64,000 nt of DNA from Diplosphaera chodatii. Its lineage: Eukaryota; Chlorophyta; Trebouxiophyceae; Prasiolales; Stichococcaceae. The notes under the pieces are model-generated. The model did not search any database and was not told where the DNA came from. It was given only the letters and a program-made list of their open reading frames with translations. The position numbers and the translations under genes were made by a program. The stretch spans positions 62,001 to 126,000 of the forward strand of contig JAALGY010000042.1 of the NCBI GenBank assembly GCA_032358165.1. Reading direction: 5' to 3'. Of the stretch, positions 23,076 to 35,384 are shown piece by piece. Each line of letters opens with the position of its first letter. Within the stretch, counting starts at the first letter, position 1.

Positions 23076-24699
23076 GCGCATGTCCAGCTGAGGCCGCAGG
23101 GCAACATAGCACCCCGAAGCTGCGGGCCAGCTTCAGCGGCGCGCAGGTCAGACGTCAGCTGCCGCGGCAGGCTGGGGGCGAGAGGCGCGTCTCGGGGCTT
23201 GCGCCGCCTACAGCCTTGGTGAGGTTCACGTGCGTGGCAACAGAGCGCCACCGGACATTGGGTTTAGGTGCGGCGCAGTAGCGGACCATTTGACTCCTGC
23301 CACAGCGGAGTCCTGACGCCAGCAGCAGCTGTGCGCACATAGCCTGCCGTGCAGAGGACGGCAGTGGCAATACGCAAAGCTCGGGCTCATGAACACCACA
23401 ACAACAGCTCACGTACGAGTGTGCTAAAGCTGTTGAGCTCTTCCCTTTGTATAGTTCGACTTCCTGAAGAGGAAGCAGTCTGCAGCCGCGCCGCAGGCCC
23501 GGCCGACCATCATTCCGAAGCCGTCCTACAACATCCCCATCGTGCTTGGAGGTACGTGCTCAGTCATTTCGCAAGAAAACTGATAGAACTCGGAAGGTTG
23601 CTGTCACCCGGTGCATTCACCGTGACCTCAGCGAGCTTCTGTCATACCCTGCGCCTGCCGCCGCCCAGTATTGCTCAGAGGTCCCTTAGGTGCTAATTAG
23701 GCACAGCGCTAACTGGCAGCCTTGTGCTCGCAGGTGTGACGGCGCTGTCGGCGGTGTCCGGCAACGTGGTGGCAGCAGGCATCAGCGGCGTGCTGGCAGC
23801 GTTCCTGGGTTTCCAGGTGCCGTCCCGTGCTTCAAGCGCCTTGCTGCCTGGTCCTCGTGCAACCAGCGTGTCCCAGACACACAGCACGGTGTCCGTTCTG
23901 CTAACTCTCCAAGCTCCTGTGCATGGCACACCGCTGTTGCGGTGTGGAGACACATGAGGCCGGTGATGTGTGCAGAACGTCCCCATGCTCATGCCGGCTG
24001 TGTGCATGTTGGCAAGCGTGGCTGTGTGGGCTTGAACAGGCATCCAGGGTCAAGTTCGTGTTCGGGCCGGACGCGCTGAAAGTGGTGATCGGGGAGCAGC
24101 AGGAGGAGTTTGAGAACGCATTTGTGGGCGGCGCCAACGAGTGGAAGTACGACACCTTTACCAACTGGGAGTTCTGGTGCGGCTCTTCTGCCTCTGGGAC
24201 ATCCTCCGGGCCAGCACTGGCCCAAGATTGACCGACCAAATAGAGCCTTTGTGCTATTCTGACAGTCATAACGCAACCACTTCAGCTTCTGTTTGGCCTA
24301 CAGGTGGCCTTCGTTTCCTGTGCTCGTGTACTTCAAGGTATGCTCATGCATGCACATCGTGACTGCCGTAAATGGCAGTATGCCCTCCCCAACCCCTGCT
24401 CTGCCTCAGCCAAGCTGCACGATCACGACCGGCAAATGAAAGCTTCTTGTGTGCACCCAACTGCAGGAGACGCAGACCAAGCCAGAGGGGCAGATCCACT
24501 TCTTCCCAGTGCTCTTCGACGGCAGACAGGTGACACGTGTGCTGACCGTGCTTGCTGTAAGTCGCTGCTGTTGCACATGTTCAACCTGTCTCCCGTTCGC
24601 TGGCATGCACGAGCGCAATGAGAGTGTTTGCAGGTGTATGAGGTGATGGCAGAGCGGTGCGGGGACTCTCAGACCAGCCTGCCAGCTGGGGAGGACTGA
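23076..24699 (+). CDS. DUF3119 family plastid protein (5' end uncertain)
   Basis: Well-supported exons are 23455-23551, 23734-23816, 24040-24176, 24304-24337, 24467-24529 and 24634-24699; all phases agree. A likely upstream exon is 23076-23218, an Arg/Ala/Ser-rich transit-like stretch ending LAPPTAL. The protein has two small-residue hydrophobic stretches (NIPIVLGGVTALSAVSGN; VVAAGISGVLAAFLGFQ), probably a membrane hairpin, then FVFGPDALKVV, WKYDTFTNWEFWWPSFPVLV, FKETQTKPEGQIHFFPVLFD and VYEVMAERCG. The Trp-rich WPSFPVLVYFKE and the IHFFPVLFD box are hallmarks of the DUF3119 family of cyanobacteria and plastids; the biochemical role is not known to me. The start codon is not fixed. Tail-to-tail with the methylesterase gene. 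Confidence 0.8.
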
Positions 24700-25238
24700 T
24701 CGCTGGGGTCTCGTTGCGAATGGCGAGGGAGTGGAGAGCGCATGTGGTAGCTGCCGCTCTGCACCGAGGTCCGGCAGTAGTGACTTTTCCGTCAGCTGGC
24801 AGACGACGAGATGATCTCGAGGGATATGCATGACCCATGACTAGCATCGCTTTGGTCGCACCAGCTGTGCACGTGTTGCTGATTACATGTGGGGACATCG
24901 TGGGGTGCTGTCACGCAGCCGCAGCAGTTGTGAGGAACAGCAAAGATTGTTGTGCAGTTCGCTACAGTGTTCAAGTGCACACTGAGCTGCCGTATGAGCA
25001 ATTCGAGTTCTGAAGGAATGCAGGATCGTCAACACTTGAGTAGCCTAGCATCAATACTGAGCACGTAATGACCTGCCAGAACACGCTAGAACGGGCAGAT
25101 CGCTGAAGCAAGCTTGACGAGCAAGCCTGGCACGGATGAGCTGTAGGACGTCAGGACATGTCTCTGCTTGACCTGCACCGGCAAGGGATCCGTCAGACAG
25201 AGTACACTCAGCGTCTTTGCCGCATATACCGCAAACCT
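24700..25238. other. Convergent intergenic region
   Basis: 3' flanks of the DUF3119 gene (+) and the isoprenylcysteine methylesterase gene (-). Nothing else is supported. Confidence 0.5.
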
Positions 25239-27193
25239 TCAAATCTGCATCAAGGTGTGAACAGTACTACGCACCGTCGCCAGGATGAGCTCAACCGTTC
25301 TGTCTGGCCCACCCCGCAGCGAGTCCTCGATCATCAGCTGCGTGTGCGACTTGCCTTCGATCACGGTGACTGTCACAGGAGTGTCGTGTTCCTGCAGGCG
25401 TGCACAAAGGTGTCTGACGACATGCATGATGGCCGTGCACACAGGGTTCGCAGTTGCACTCATTCTGCAGGTGCGGTCATACCTTCAGGGCCTCTGCAAA
25501 GTCCAGAGCAACCCGTATTGGTACAGATCTGTCTGCATCGCCGTGGACCAGGTGGAACGGCGGCAGCACTCCCCTGTTACAGGGCACCACTGCTGTGAGT
25601 TAGGGTCAACAAAAAGTCCTGAGGTCAAGCCGTCCACCAGCGGGTTGGTTCAGGACATCAGGCAGGGATGCTGGCAGGCGCTCGCAGTCAAACCTGTCGC
25701 AGTCAGCGAGCAGTTGCAGCGGCGACACCACGTCCATCGACTCCAGGGTGGGCTGCGCCATGATGCGCTTGAACAGCGCCCGGTGCAGGCCCCTGTCGTT
25801 GAGGTGGTCCACCAGGCCGGGGATGTCGTAGGCGCCGGACAGCCCCACGTAGCCCTTCGCCTGGCGTATGCTCCAAGCCTTGCAGCGTTCTGCGGGTATG
25901 GTGTGAGGAGAGTCGCTGCCCCGCCCCTGTGAAACAGGAGGAGCGCTTACATCATCCTGACAGCAGGCTGGCTGCAGGCGTGCTGATGCGGTGCAGTTTC
26001 ACATCGTGAAGGGCAAGGACCTGCCTGGAACAGCACCGCGAGTGCGGCCAGCTGGGCGCCCGCGGACTGCCCCACAACCACCATGTCCTGGGCGTCCCCC
26101 CCGTAGCGATGAATCTCGTTGGTGACCCAGTTCATGGCTGTCGACACATCCTCGATCATGTCCAGGATCGTTCCCTGCGCCACGAGCAACATTGCGATCA
26201 GCCCATCAGCAGCGAAGGGGACATGGTGGCATACTTCTGCCAGCGGTCAGCTTCCCTCTGACGCTGACACCAGGTCTCGGAAGCTATGCCACCTCTCTGT
26301 TGCGGCCGCACTCACCTGAGGGAAGTTCCTGTAGTCGAGGCAGCAGACGACCGCGCCAGCCATGCTGATGCGCCTCGCCAGCAGCGCGCCCCAGGCCTTG
26401 TACCCAATGATCCAGGCCCCTCCTGCATCATCATGCACATACCCACTGCAGCACCATCCCAGCTCTGCCCACCAGCAGGGTGTCCGTCAGAGTGCGGCAG
26501 CAAGGCCCCGGCAGGATCTGCATGCTGTCAGGATGACAGTCGTCACTCTTCAGGCACGCATGTACCTGTCACGTAGACGACCACGGGGGCGCTGGCGCCC
26601 GACCCAGTGCGCGCCGGCAGGTAGATGTCCATGCGGTTGCGGGGGTGCGGGCCGTACACCACGCTCCTCCGGATGTGCTTTCCGAGGCCATAGTACAACA
26701 CCACCTGTGCAGCAGGTAAACGTGAGTCAAACATATAACGAGCGCCCAGCTGTGCTTCATGTACTTCGCAGGATGCATGGCGCACCCGGGCGAAGCCGGG
26801 CAGGAGCAACCCAGCGAAACAGATCAGCTGCACGAGGCAGCATAGCCACTTCCAGCCTGCGGGGCCAGCACACAACCTGATCCACTGGCATAGCAGCGCA
26901 ACACGTGGAGCATGAACCGCCCAGCAACGTGCACACCACTCCACTCACCGAGGCCAAGGTTGCTGACTAGCACCACAGCCAGCCGCGCAACCCGCGCCAC
27001 TTCGGCCATGCCATGGCTCAGGAACCCGCCTGCAATCAGTACAGCCGATGCTGAGCAGGCAGTCAGCAGCAGAAGATGCAGGCTGTCAGCCTGCAGGGCG
27101 CTGCGTCGCACCTCCGCGCTGCTCGTCCATGCATAGCACCATGCGGTCGAGCTCGCCGGTCTTGGCGCCTCTGGCACATGTGGTGGCCGCCAT
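25239..27193 (-). CDS. ICME: Isoprenylcysteine alpha-carbonyl methylesterase (ICME-like alpha/beta hydrolase)
   Basis: Removes the C-terminal methyl ester from prenylated proteins, opposing ICMT at ER/Golgi membranes. Exons on the minus strand: 26949-27090, 26786-26856, 26566-26704, 26316-26422, 26025-26174, 25694-25860, 25483-25573 and 25239-25391, all in phase; a probable first exon is 27140-27193 ([18 protein letters not shown]), 357 aa in total. Two hydrophobic segments ([38 protein letters not shown]) act as membrane anchors. Then come [19 protein letters not shown], the oxyanion motif [20 protein letters not shown], the nucleophile motif [33 protein letters not shown], the acid segment [13 protein letters not shown] and the histidine in IEGKSHTQL. 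The first intron would be only 49 bases. The intron 25861-26024 has a GC donor. Head-to-head with the bHLH gene. Confidence 0.9.
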
Positions 27194-27715
27194 GACGGTG
27201 TCAGCAAGCATGCTGGCCACGTTTCGAGCTGTGTCAGTAAGTGTGATCTAAGAGCGATCCGTCCGTGTGTTGCAATGTGCAACCTCGATGTAGCGCCAGG
27301 GGCTGGTCAATGCACTCCACTGCATCTGGCGCATCCCCGGCGGGCACAACAATGCAAACACATAAATAACGGCAGTGCGTATCCGCAGGCTCAAGGTACC
27401 AGTGGGCGGAGTAACGTGCAGCAGACTGAACTTTCAAAGCCGTCCGCAGGGACTCAGAAGCTGACAGATGTTGGTCTGGCCCTTGGATGCAACAACACGT
27501 GTTTTGTGCGAGATCAACAATTTACGACATGCACTTGAACCTTGCGGTCCACTGGATGCTGTTGAGATCACTGCTTTGCATCCCTCTTGCTGCTGGTCAT
27601 CCTGCGCAGCGATCAGGCCAGAATGTGATGCAGTGAGTGCCCCGATCTGCTGCTGGCCTCCGCCAGACTGCATGCACTGAACGCCGGTCTGACATGCACG
27701 TGTCTTCCTAGCAAC
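27194..27715. other. Divergent spacer between ICME and bHLH genes
   Basis: About 520 bases between start codons, a candidate shared promoter. An alternative in-frame ICME ATG lies at 27211. No regulatory site is recognised. Confidence 0.4.
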
Positions 27716-28861
27716 ATGTGGCCGGACATGGCAACAGGGAGGCCTCAAGATGCAGGTGAGGGCAGTGAAACTGACAGCGGTGCGGACCCATCGTCTGACA
27801 GCCTGACGTGCCACATGCGTTGCTGCATTTGCGCAGGTGGCGCAAAGCTCACGAGCCACAGCACCATTGAGAAGCAGCGCCGGGACAGGATCAACTCGCT
27901 GATCGACGAGGTACGTGCAGCCTTGGTGAAGCTGCACGCCGGTGGACGCTCTTCAGTCTGCACGGCGCTTTGATGCACTCGATTGGTGCGCAGCTTCGGG
28001 ACATTGTGCCACCAAGCGCTGGCGGCGAGGTTGCAGACAACAGGCGGCCCAAGCACATCGTCCTCAGCGATACGATCAGTCTTGTCAAGCGCCTGCGAGC
28101 GGCGGTGAGGCACGGCTGCTGCTGGCGGTTGTCGTGAGCTGGACATGTCCAGATTGCACTCGTGCCGCACCACCGTCGAAGCGTTGACAGTGCAGCACTG
28201 TGTGTTGCAGGATGGTCACAGGTATGTCCAGTGCCGTGCAATGCGCAGCGCTTCCCAGTTCATTTGCTGTCGTGGCTTCCATGTCCATGCTCGGGGTCTC
28301 AGCACGCTGACGGTTGCGCAGTGCTCTGGATGCCACGGCTGCCCAGGACCTGCACCTGCCCCTGGCCCCCGACGGCGCAGCAGCAGCCTTTGGCATCATC
28401 GTCGAACAGGCGGCGGACTGCTGTCTGGTGAAGGTGGGTCAAGCCTCGTGACAGAGTGTTCCGCACCTGGATGTTCCGCCAGTCAGCCTACATACGGTGT
28501 TCACTGCAACCGCCTGCGCATGGCTGCCTCGCAGGTGCATTGCAGAGACAGACCGCGGCTGCTCCTGGACGTCGCATCGGCTTTGGCTGACCTCCATTTG
28601 CAGGCGGGCGCCTGCCCTTCCCGCCGTCGCTGGTGTATACACTACAGTTGATACACTCGGCGCTCTGGCTCCACATATCGAGTGCCCTCGCAGACGTGAC
28701 TGTGTATCGGTAACCCTGAGCAGGTGACAACAGCTGCTGTTACGACCACAGCTGAGGGCAACTGCTTCGACGTCTTCCGCATCTGCTCGGGCAGCGCTGA
28801 GGCAGTGGATCCCCAGAGAGTCCAACGAGTTTTGTTGGGCAAACTGATGCTTGAAGCATGA
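27716..28861 (+). CDS. bHLH transcription factor with C-terminal ACT-like domain
   Basis: Seven exons: 27716-27755, 27837-27910, 27994-28104, an 11-base microexon 28211-28221, 28322-28433, 28535-28603 and 28724-28861 (555 bases, 184 aa, phase-consistent). Residues about 18-75 form the bHLH: basic helix with HSTIEKQRRDRINSLIDE (H-E-R pattern of E-box binders), loop VPPSAGGEVADNRRPKH, helix 2 VLSDTISLVKRLRAA. Residues about 115-184 look like an ACT fold: VKVHCRDRPRLLLDVASALA, then VTTAAVTTTAEGNCFDVFRI, as in plant bHLH-ACT proteins where the domain mediates dimerisation. The N terminus is very short; an extra 5' exon is possible. The intron 28604-28723 has a GC donor forced by phase. Nuclear; targets unknown. 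Confidence 0.88.
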
Positions 28862-29726
28862 CAGGTGAGTGTGTCAATAGCACACCATGCTCATCAGACT
28901 TCGGACATACAGCTGAGTTGCTGAGTCCTGCACCTGGCTGTTGCGGTCAGGATCTGCGGCGGCTAGCAAAGCAGCAGCTGGTGGTGTGTGCGGCAGGCGG
29001 TGCCATGGGGCATGGGTCGCAGCTCGCACGCCGGCACAGATGGCCATCTGACAGACCCGACAGCTTCGACCAGCGGGCGCTGAGCTAGTCGCTGGCAGCT
29101 GTGCACTGGCACTATGTGGATGAGCTTTAGGAGCACCTGTGGCACTCGGCAGTCTGTCCCTGCCGCATGTCAGCAGCAGCTCGTAGTCAGAATACATCGC
29201 CACAGTGAAACAGTGTAGAGGAACCTGGTCCAGCTTTTCTTGTCAACAGAGTGGTCACTAGGTGTGTAGCAACACTCGGTAGCATGCAAGTGGCCTCGGC
29301 AGATCTGGTGTATCAGAGCGTTTGTCAGATATTGCAGCAGCTGCAGCTGGTCTGAGTGTGTTGCGGCAGCGGGCCAAGTTGCTGTTGCAATGAGACGTGT
29401 GCAGATCTCAATTCAGACGATGTGGTGGTCTTGGTGATCAAGCAGTGCAATCAGTCGATGCTCATGTGCCTGCAGACATACTTATTTGGTGTGCCATCCC
29501 AGCCTGTCAAATCAGGTGGCGCGTGCAGTCCGCTACCTCCCGCATTACACCATAGCGGCAACCGAATTGCATGAATGTTCTCCACAAGAATATGACGAGT
29601 CACCCCATGGAATCATGTGCGCAAAATCGTCTCAAAAATGTGGCTGCCGCTAGATCACGTATATATCTCAGCATAAAACTGCATTCTGACGAATTCTCTG
29701 TCCCTGATGGCCCATCTACGAAAAGG
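28862..29726. other. Convergent intergenic region
   Basis: 865 bases between the bHLH stop (+) and the purple acid phosphatase stop (-). Locally more AT-rich around 29560-29700 (for example an ACGTATATAT stretch). No gene is supported. Confidence 0.5.
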
Positions 29727-32700
29727 TCAACCAGTCGCCGGCTTGCGGTTGGCGCAGGATGTCGGGCGCTGGATGGTGACCTGCAACAGCAGCATGAGAA
29801 GTGTCAGGGGGATGTAAACACATGCGCAACAGGTGTTTAGTGTGAGACTGTTCATACATCGATGTCTGTGTCAATCCCACGGATACAACCTGGCACGCGC
29901 AAGCAGACATGACATCAACACATTCGCCGGGCTGACGAAGGGCTGCCAGCATGTGACTCAGATATGCAAACAGGTTCAACCGTGAAGCATGTGGTCCAAG
30001 GCACACTGGGCGTTCATGTCCGATCTTTCGTCCTTGACAGGATGAACGGGATCTCACCGAGTCGGCCATGGTGGCCACGGCGTCCTGGTTGCGGACCCAC
30101 GACCACACGGCCTTTGTCGAGCTGTTGACGTCTAGCAGGCCGTGCCCGAACGACGACTCGCGGAAGGCGGACCAGGCCGCGGGCGTGGTTGCGGAGTACT
30201 CAGATGGCCCCTGTTGGCATAGGGCACAAGCAATGTCGGTCATCCGGCGGCATGCTGGCACTCAACCTCCTGACATGAACATGCACCCTCTGCAGGCAGC
30301 AAGCCTGTATTCATTCGTCAGCAAAGCATGTCACCTCCTCGTTGCCGCCATCGCCAATGCAGATGTAGACGGGCGCGCACTCGTCAATCTGCGCACAATA
30401 TGCGAGACAATCATGTGAGGCGTGCTGGCCACCACTGCAGGCCCTGAGGAGGGCTTCCTCGCCTCTTCTCTTCTCATGCATACACTGATATGCGAGTACT
30501 TGTCAGTGCACGTGAGGCATGTATGCAAGCAAAAGATCGCGCACATTGCTCTGGTAGACAGGGTATGTCCTGCACAACATCACATCAAAGGTCTGAGTGA
30601 CAGTCATCAGCACAGCATAAACACATGCATGGGCCCCTGCCGCCCGCCTGGCCGAACTCCCCTCATCCAGCCAGGTGTGGCCGGGTGCAATGAGGAAGGC
30701 AGTGCTCATCAGCAACGCTAGTAGTCACCTCTCATATGCGTGCACGTGTCCAGTGAAGATCACATCCACGCCGTACTGGTAGAACAGGCTCTCGAAGTTT
30801 TGCTGCACAAACACACCGGTACACTGCTATCAGTATCTAGCCACAGTAGCGTGCATGAGGCAGGTGCATCTGTCCTTCAAGTCAGGATGCAAGGCTGCAA
30901 AGGCACCGTTACAACACGAGAGGTAGCATGCTTGACCGTGGTAGGGGATGACGCAGCTTTTTGCGGGAGTCGGCTGCCAGTTGCAGGCTCACCTGAAAGT
31001 AGGTCGCCTGGCCATATGTGCCCGCAGTGCTGTAGTAGGGCTGCATCCAGCACACACATCCTAGTCTGAGGGCCGCTGACCATGCACATCACGGACTCAA
31101 TGCAGAAAGCCATGTGAGCCGAGTGAGGCGCCTCGGCGCTTCAGCACTGGCAGGTACAGACAACGGCGGCCCTCACTGCAAGGCTGAGGCATCATCGCAG
31201 GACACTCGACAAGACAAGGGGTTTCGGTCTCAGGATGCCCAACAGGCATGGGCGCAAGCAGCCATGCAGGGGCTGGATGTACCGTGCACAACAGAATGTC
31301 CTGCAGGGGAGCACCTCATGGAACGACACGAACAGCCACGGCGTCTTGGTACGGTCCACATTGGCGAGGTCTGTCTTCAGCCACTTGGACTGGGCGCTGT
31401 GAACATGCGGAGAGCAGGTGTCAGCGCAGACACTGTACAGATTGGCGACGCGATTTTTCCAGCATGGTCACCACAGCACCTGACTGCAGGCCTGTGTGGC
31501 AGCTGCAATGCTCGGTGCCTGCACAGAGGCAGGACCGCTGGCGGGATGCACCTCTCCAGCAGGGGCCCCAGCGGGCACGACAGGCTGATCTTGGAGTTGC
31601 TGTTGCACGACGGCGAGTACTGGCCCAGGTGGATGACGTGCGCCGGGCCCAGGTTGTAGGAGTACCTGCGTCACGGAAGGGGCGCAGCTGAGCTGCTTGC
31701 AAGGGGGTAGTGAAGCACACGCCTGCGGCCGCCGTTGCTGGTGCCTGTGTTCCCCGAGGCACATCAGTTCCTGTAGGTGCGAACCACACCAAAGCAGGAA
31801 CTGCTAAAGTCATATGCTCGGTCGTGGCAAGGCCGCATGATGTTACACGATGTGGACATGAGCCAGTCAGCTATGGTTTCGGAAGATGCTACTGCAGCAT
31901 CAACTGGGACGCACCAGTACGGAGATGTCGAGCCGGATGCGGCAAACGGTGTCGGGTACCGGTTCCTGGGCAACAATGGTAGAAGTACCGAGTTCAGGCA
32001 GTGGCAACAGCCATGCAGTGCGCACATGTGATGGACATGTGGTTTGCTCAGGTCGCTCAGGACAGTCGGTTTGGGAGCCGATGTAGCGTTAGCAGTGGCA
32101 ACCTGCGTTCGTCCGATGCCCTGGATCACAAGGTTCCATGGATGCACAGCACTGACACTCTGAAAACTTTGGGCACCCACCGGTAAGACTTGGCGCAGTT
32201 GTTGGAGTTGTAGTTGCACGCGGTCAGCTTCGTGGTGTCGTCGCCGTAAATGAACTCAGACTCCTCCTCATGGTTGCTGCAGCAGCCAGACAAGAAGTAA
32301 AGCTCGAAACCCAATCCTCAGGGCAGTGCGCAACAAGCTGACCGCTGCCCCAGGTGCCAGCATGTCCGGGCACGTGCTGCACATGTTGTGTGGGGTCTGA
32401 AAAATGACACAGCAACAACAATCAGCAGCTGCGCACAGGCTTGGTAGCCAAGCATTGAATGCTGCAACGACGCACCCCATGCATGTCGCGATCGGAATGG
32501 TTGAGAAGGTGCTCTGCACAAAACACAACACACACATGCACATCCGCTGGTGCATTTAAAGGTTGTGAGCCGGCCAGATGAAGCTGATAAATAACCTGCA
32601 GAACACCTGTACAGTAACAGGTGCGGCTGGCATCCTCATCAACACAAAAGGGTTACCTGGGTGAAGCGGCCCCAGACATCCCACCGTGGCTGGTACCCCA

Positions 32701-35384
32701 CCCTGTTGTCAAACTGCATGCAGGAAAGCCCACATGATACAGCACATGATACCATAGAGCAGTCGAGCAACCTCATCAGGCTCCCGGCTGGCGATGCAGA
32801 CACAGACATCACAGCAGTGAAGGCGTCCCTCTCTTGAAGAGGAGCGCACATGTGTCCAGTTTGCTGCCACAACACGCCCAAGTATGTTCCTGGATCCCGC
32901 GGCAGATTTGGAAAACATGTGTTGCAGTCAAGAAGGTGTGTCAGATGCTTGCCTGGTAGTCGTCAGCATATGACAGGTCGCCGTGAAGCATGATGGCGGC
33001 TGGCTTGGCAGCCTGCAGTAACATCTCCAACAGTACAGCATGACACACCTCGCAGCAAGCACGTCGGCACGTCCACAGCAGAAACACAGCAGGAGTTGCA
33101 GCGGACACCGTACATGAGAGCCATTGTCGACACATGCGGCGGCGCACCTTGAGGTGGCTGAGCGTGACCGAGCTGTTCAGAGTCTGGCCCAGATCCGCGA
33201 TGTGCCCATAGCGGAATGGGTACTGTGTGCACAACACAAGAGCAACCTCTCGCGGCTGAGCACAGGATCAGCAGGCGCCACCGCTTACGCCGGACGTCTG
33301 CCAGAGGAGACCAACTGGCATACATGGGAATGCTCAGCGATGCGACATGGCAAGCAACTCAGCGCATCCTGCAAGTTGTGAAGCTGAAAAGGCGACACAT
33401 ATCGCGCACCGAGGCGCCAACGGCGGGCGGCGTCTTGAAGGAGATGACGGGCGACACGCCGCTCTGGCTCGCAAGGTTCGGGTCGCCGACCTGTGCGCAA
33501 ATGGCTCACACACTGTAGCTGCCGGAGGCCAAGACTGCACGAGACTGCACGTTGGGAACCAACACTGATGACATGTATGGGCATGCAGCACATGGTGGGT
33601 AGGCTGTGTGCCAGCTATGTTGTCACGAGTCGGAGCAGCTCAAACAGGTTGCAGGTCTGGCCCTTGTTGCCGCGTCAGCTTACCACGTAGTAGTAGGTCG
33701 TCTTGGGCACCAGCGGACCAACCTTCACCTGCAGGAGAGTTGCACAGCACAATAGTTGCAGCACTGTTGGCAGGCTGCGCCGCAGGACAGCAAAAGAACT
33801 ACAGCGAGCAGTGCTGCCTGCTTGCCACACTTTGCTGCCTTTAAGGCCCCGTGCAGGTGGCTGCAAGCCTTTTGTGTGGTCCCAATCAGCGCAGCTGGGA
33901 CGATGCCCCAGCCAGCAAAGGGTACCCGGCCCTACACAGCCGCCGACCTAGCCGCCAATTCTGTACGAACCGACACCTACTGAGATCAGGGCTCACCGTG
34001 TGCAGCAGGGGGCTGTGGTACTGGGTGTCCTCCGAGGTGTACACCCGGCGGGCGTCGTTGCCAGTGACCGGCGCGGCGGTGCGGCCGCTGGCCTGCGACC
34101 TGCGCAGCGTAGCACACCGCACCCTCAGCTCATGCCTCAATGCGGTCCTGAGCCGGGCACGTTCACGACCGGCGGCGCAGTACTGTCAACAAGATTGCAA
34201 GGCTGATATCGACGCTGCACAGCTGCTGGCCAACAAGGGTCCCAGGCTGGTCTGCAGCGCCAGCAAGCACTCACTGCGTGGTGCTGATCCAGACGTAGGA
34301 CTGGGCGTCGGTCGTGGTGGCGGGCACGCCGTTGCCCTTGTTGTATGTAACAGTTGTAGGAACTTCGGGCAGCAGGTCCAGCGCGTAGCCGGTCGCCCAC
34401 ACGATGTAGAAGTACGTGTACGTCGTGTCTGCACAGGCTCGAGATTTACGTCAGAGCGGGGCTGGGTCATTGTGAGCTACACGTACAAGGCAGCTGGGAC
34501 CTCCCATGTGTCCGCCCTGTGGAGCATTGCAGGCATGATGCTGCTGCATGCCAGCTGAGAGCCCAGGTGCAGGCACATCATGTGCAGCACAGAGGACAAA
34601 AGAGGTCCGACAGACAGGCTGCTGGCTGGCAAGGGCTATGGCCTGGTGCTTTGACAGCGCTCCTGCGCTCGCTTTGTGCAGCATCTCACACCATGCCAGA
34701 GACTCGCCATCACTGGGAACACCACCAGTGGCGCTGTCACGCCGATCATTCCACTTGCCTGCGGGCTGCACGTGGATCTGGTGCGGGGTGTTCTTCGAAG
34801 CGGGCTCCGGGTACATGCTGTCCGGGATGCGGCAGATCGTGGCGTCGAAGATGGTCTCCGGATCGCTGGGGTCGATCTGCAGCAGGACAGCCACCTCTGC
34901 ACCCCGCTGCGACATCGCATGGCAGTTGGACTGCCCTTTGCAGTCGAAGCAGCTGCCGTGCAGCTCAGCGACTGCCGTTTCTGAGCAGGCTCCCACGCAC
35001 GTTGCCATCCGGCAGCGCCTGCGCGGTGCAGCCGGGCGGGCGGTACATCGTGCCATCCTGGTGGTTGACCTGCCTGCAGTTGCGAGACTGACCGTTTATT
35101 CATATGCCAAATCTCCACCTCAGGCTGGGGGGCGGATAGTGCAACAAATCACGCCTGCACACCCGACCACGGACGCTGCAGAGGCCAGCCGCTGGCATGC
35201 GTGTCAGCCCAGCAGCACGCATGCAGCAGGCATGCGGCACAGGTTTTATGGCGGTATCTTACGCTTTGTAGCAGGGGCACTGCGGCAGGTCGCAGGATGC
35301 TGGGCAGTTAGTCTGTGCCGCCGCGCCGCACAGCAGCGCCGCCACGAGAGCCGCGGCCAGCGCGGCTGCTGGCACGCGAACCAT
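29727..35384 (-). CDS. Secreted purple acid phosphatase
   Basis: Metallophosphoesterase releasing phosphate from organic esters, outside the cell or in the vacuole. Twenty-one exons: 35263-35384, 35001-35073, 34741-34876, 34275-34428, 33997-34099, 33684-33728, 33410-33490, 33148-33222, 32953-33012, 32657-32713, 32476-32513, 32181-32276, 31915-31965, 31552-31665, 31315-31396, 30993-31040, 30729-30802, 30545-30569, 30335-30388, 30058-30210, 29727-29780 (1695 bases, 564 aa). A signal peptide ([20 protein letters not shown]) starts the protein; a fibronectin-like domain ends near [14 protein letters not shown]. Metal motifs appear in order: [44 protein letters not shown]. Motif I has Ala where GDxG enzymes have Gly, but keeps the Asp. 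Exon 3 could instead end at 34726. The intron 32714-32952 has a GC donor (CAG|GCAAGC). Confidence 0.93.
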
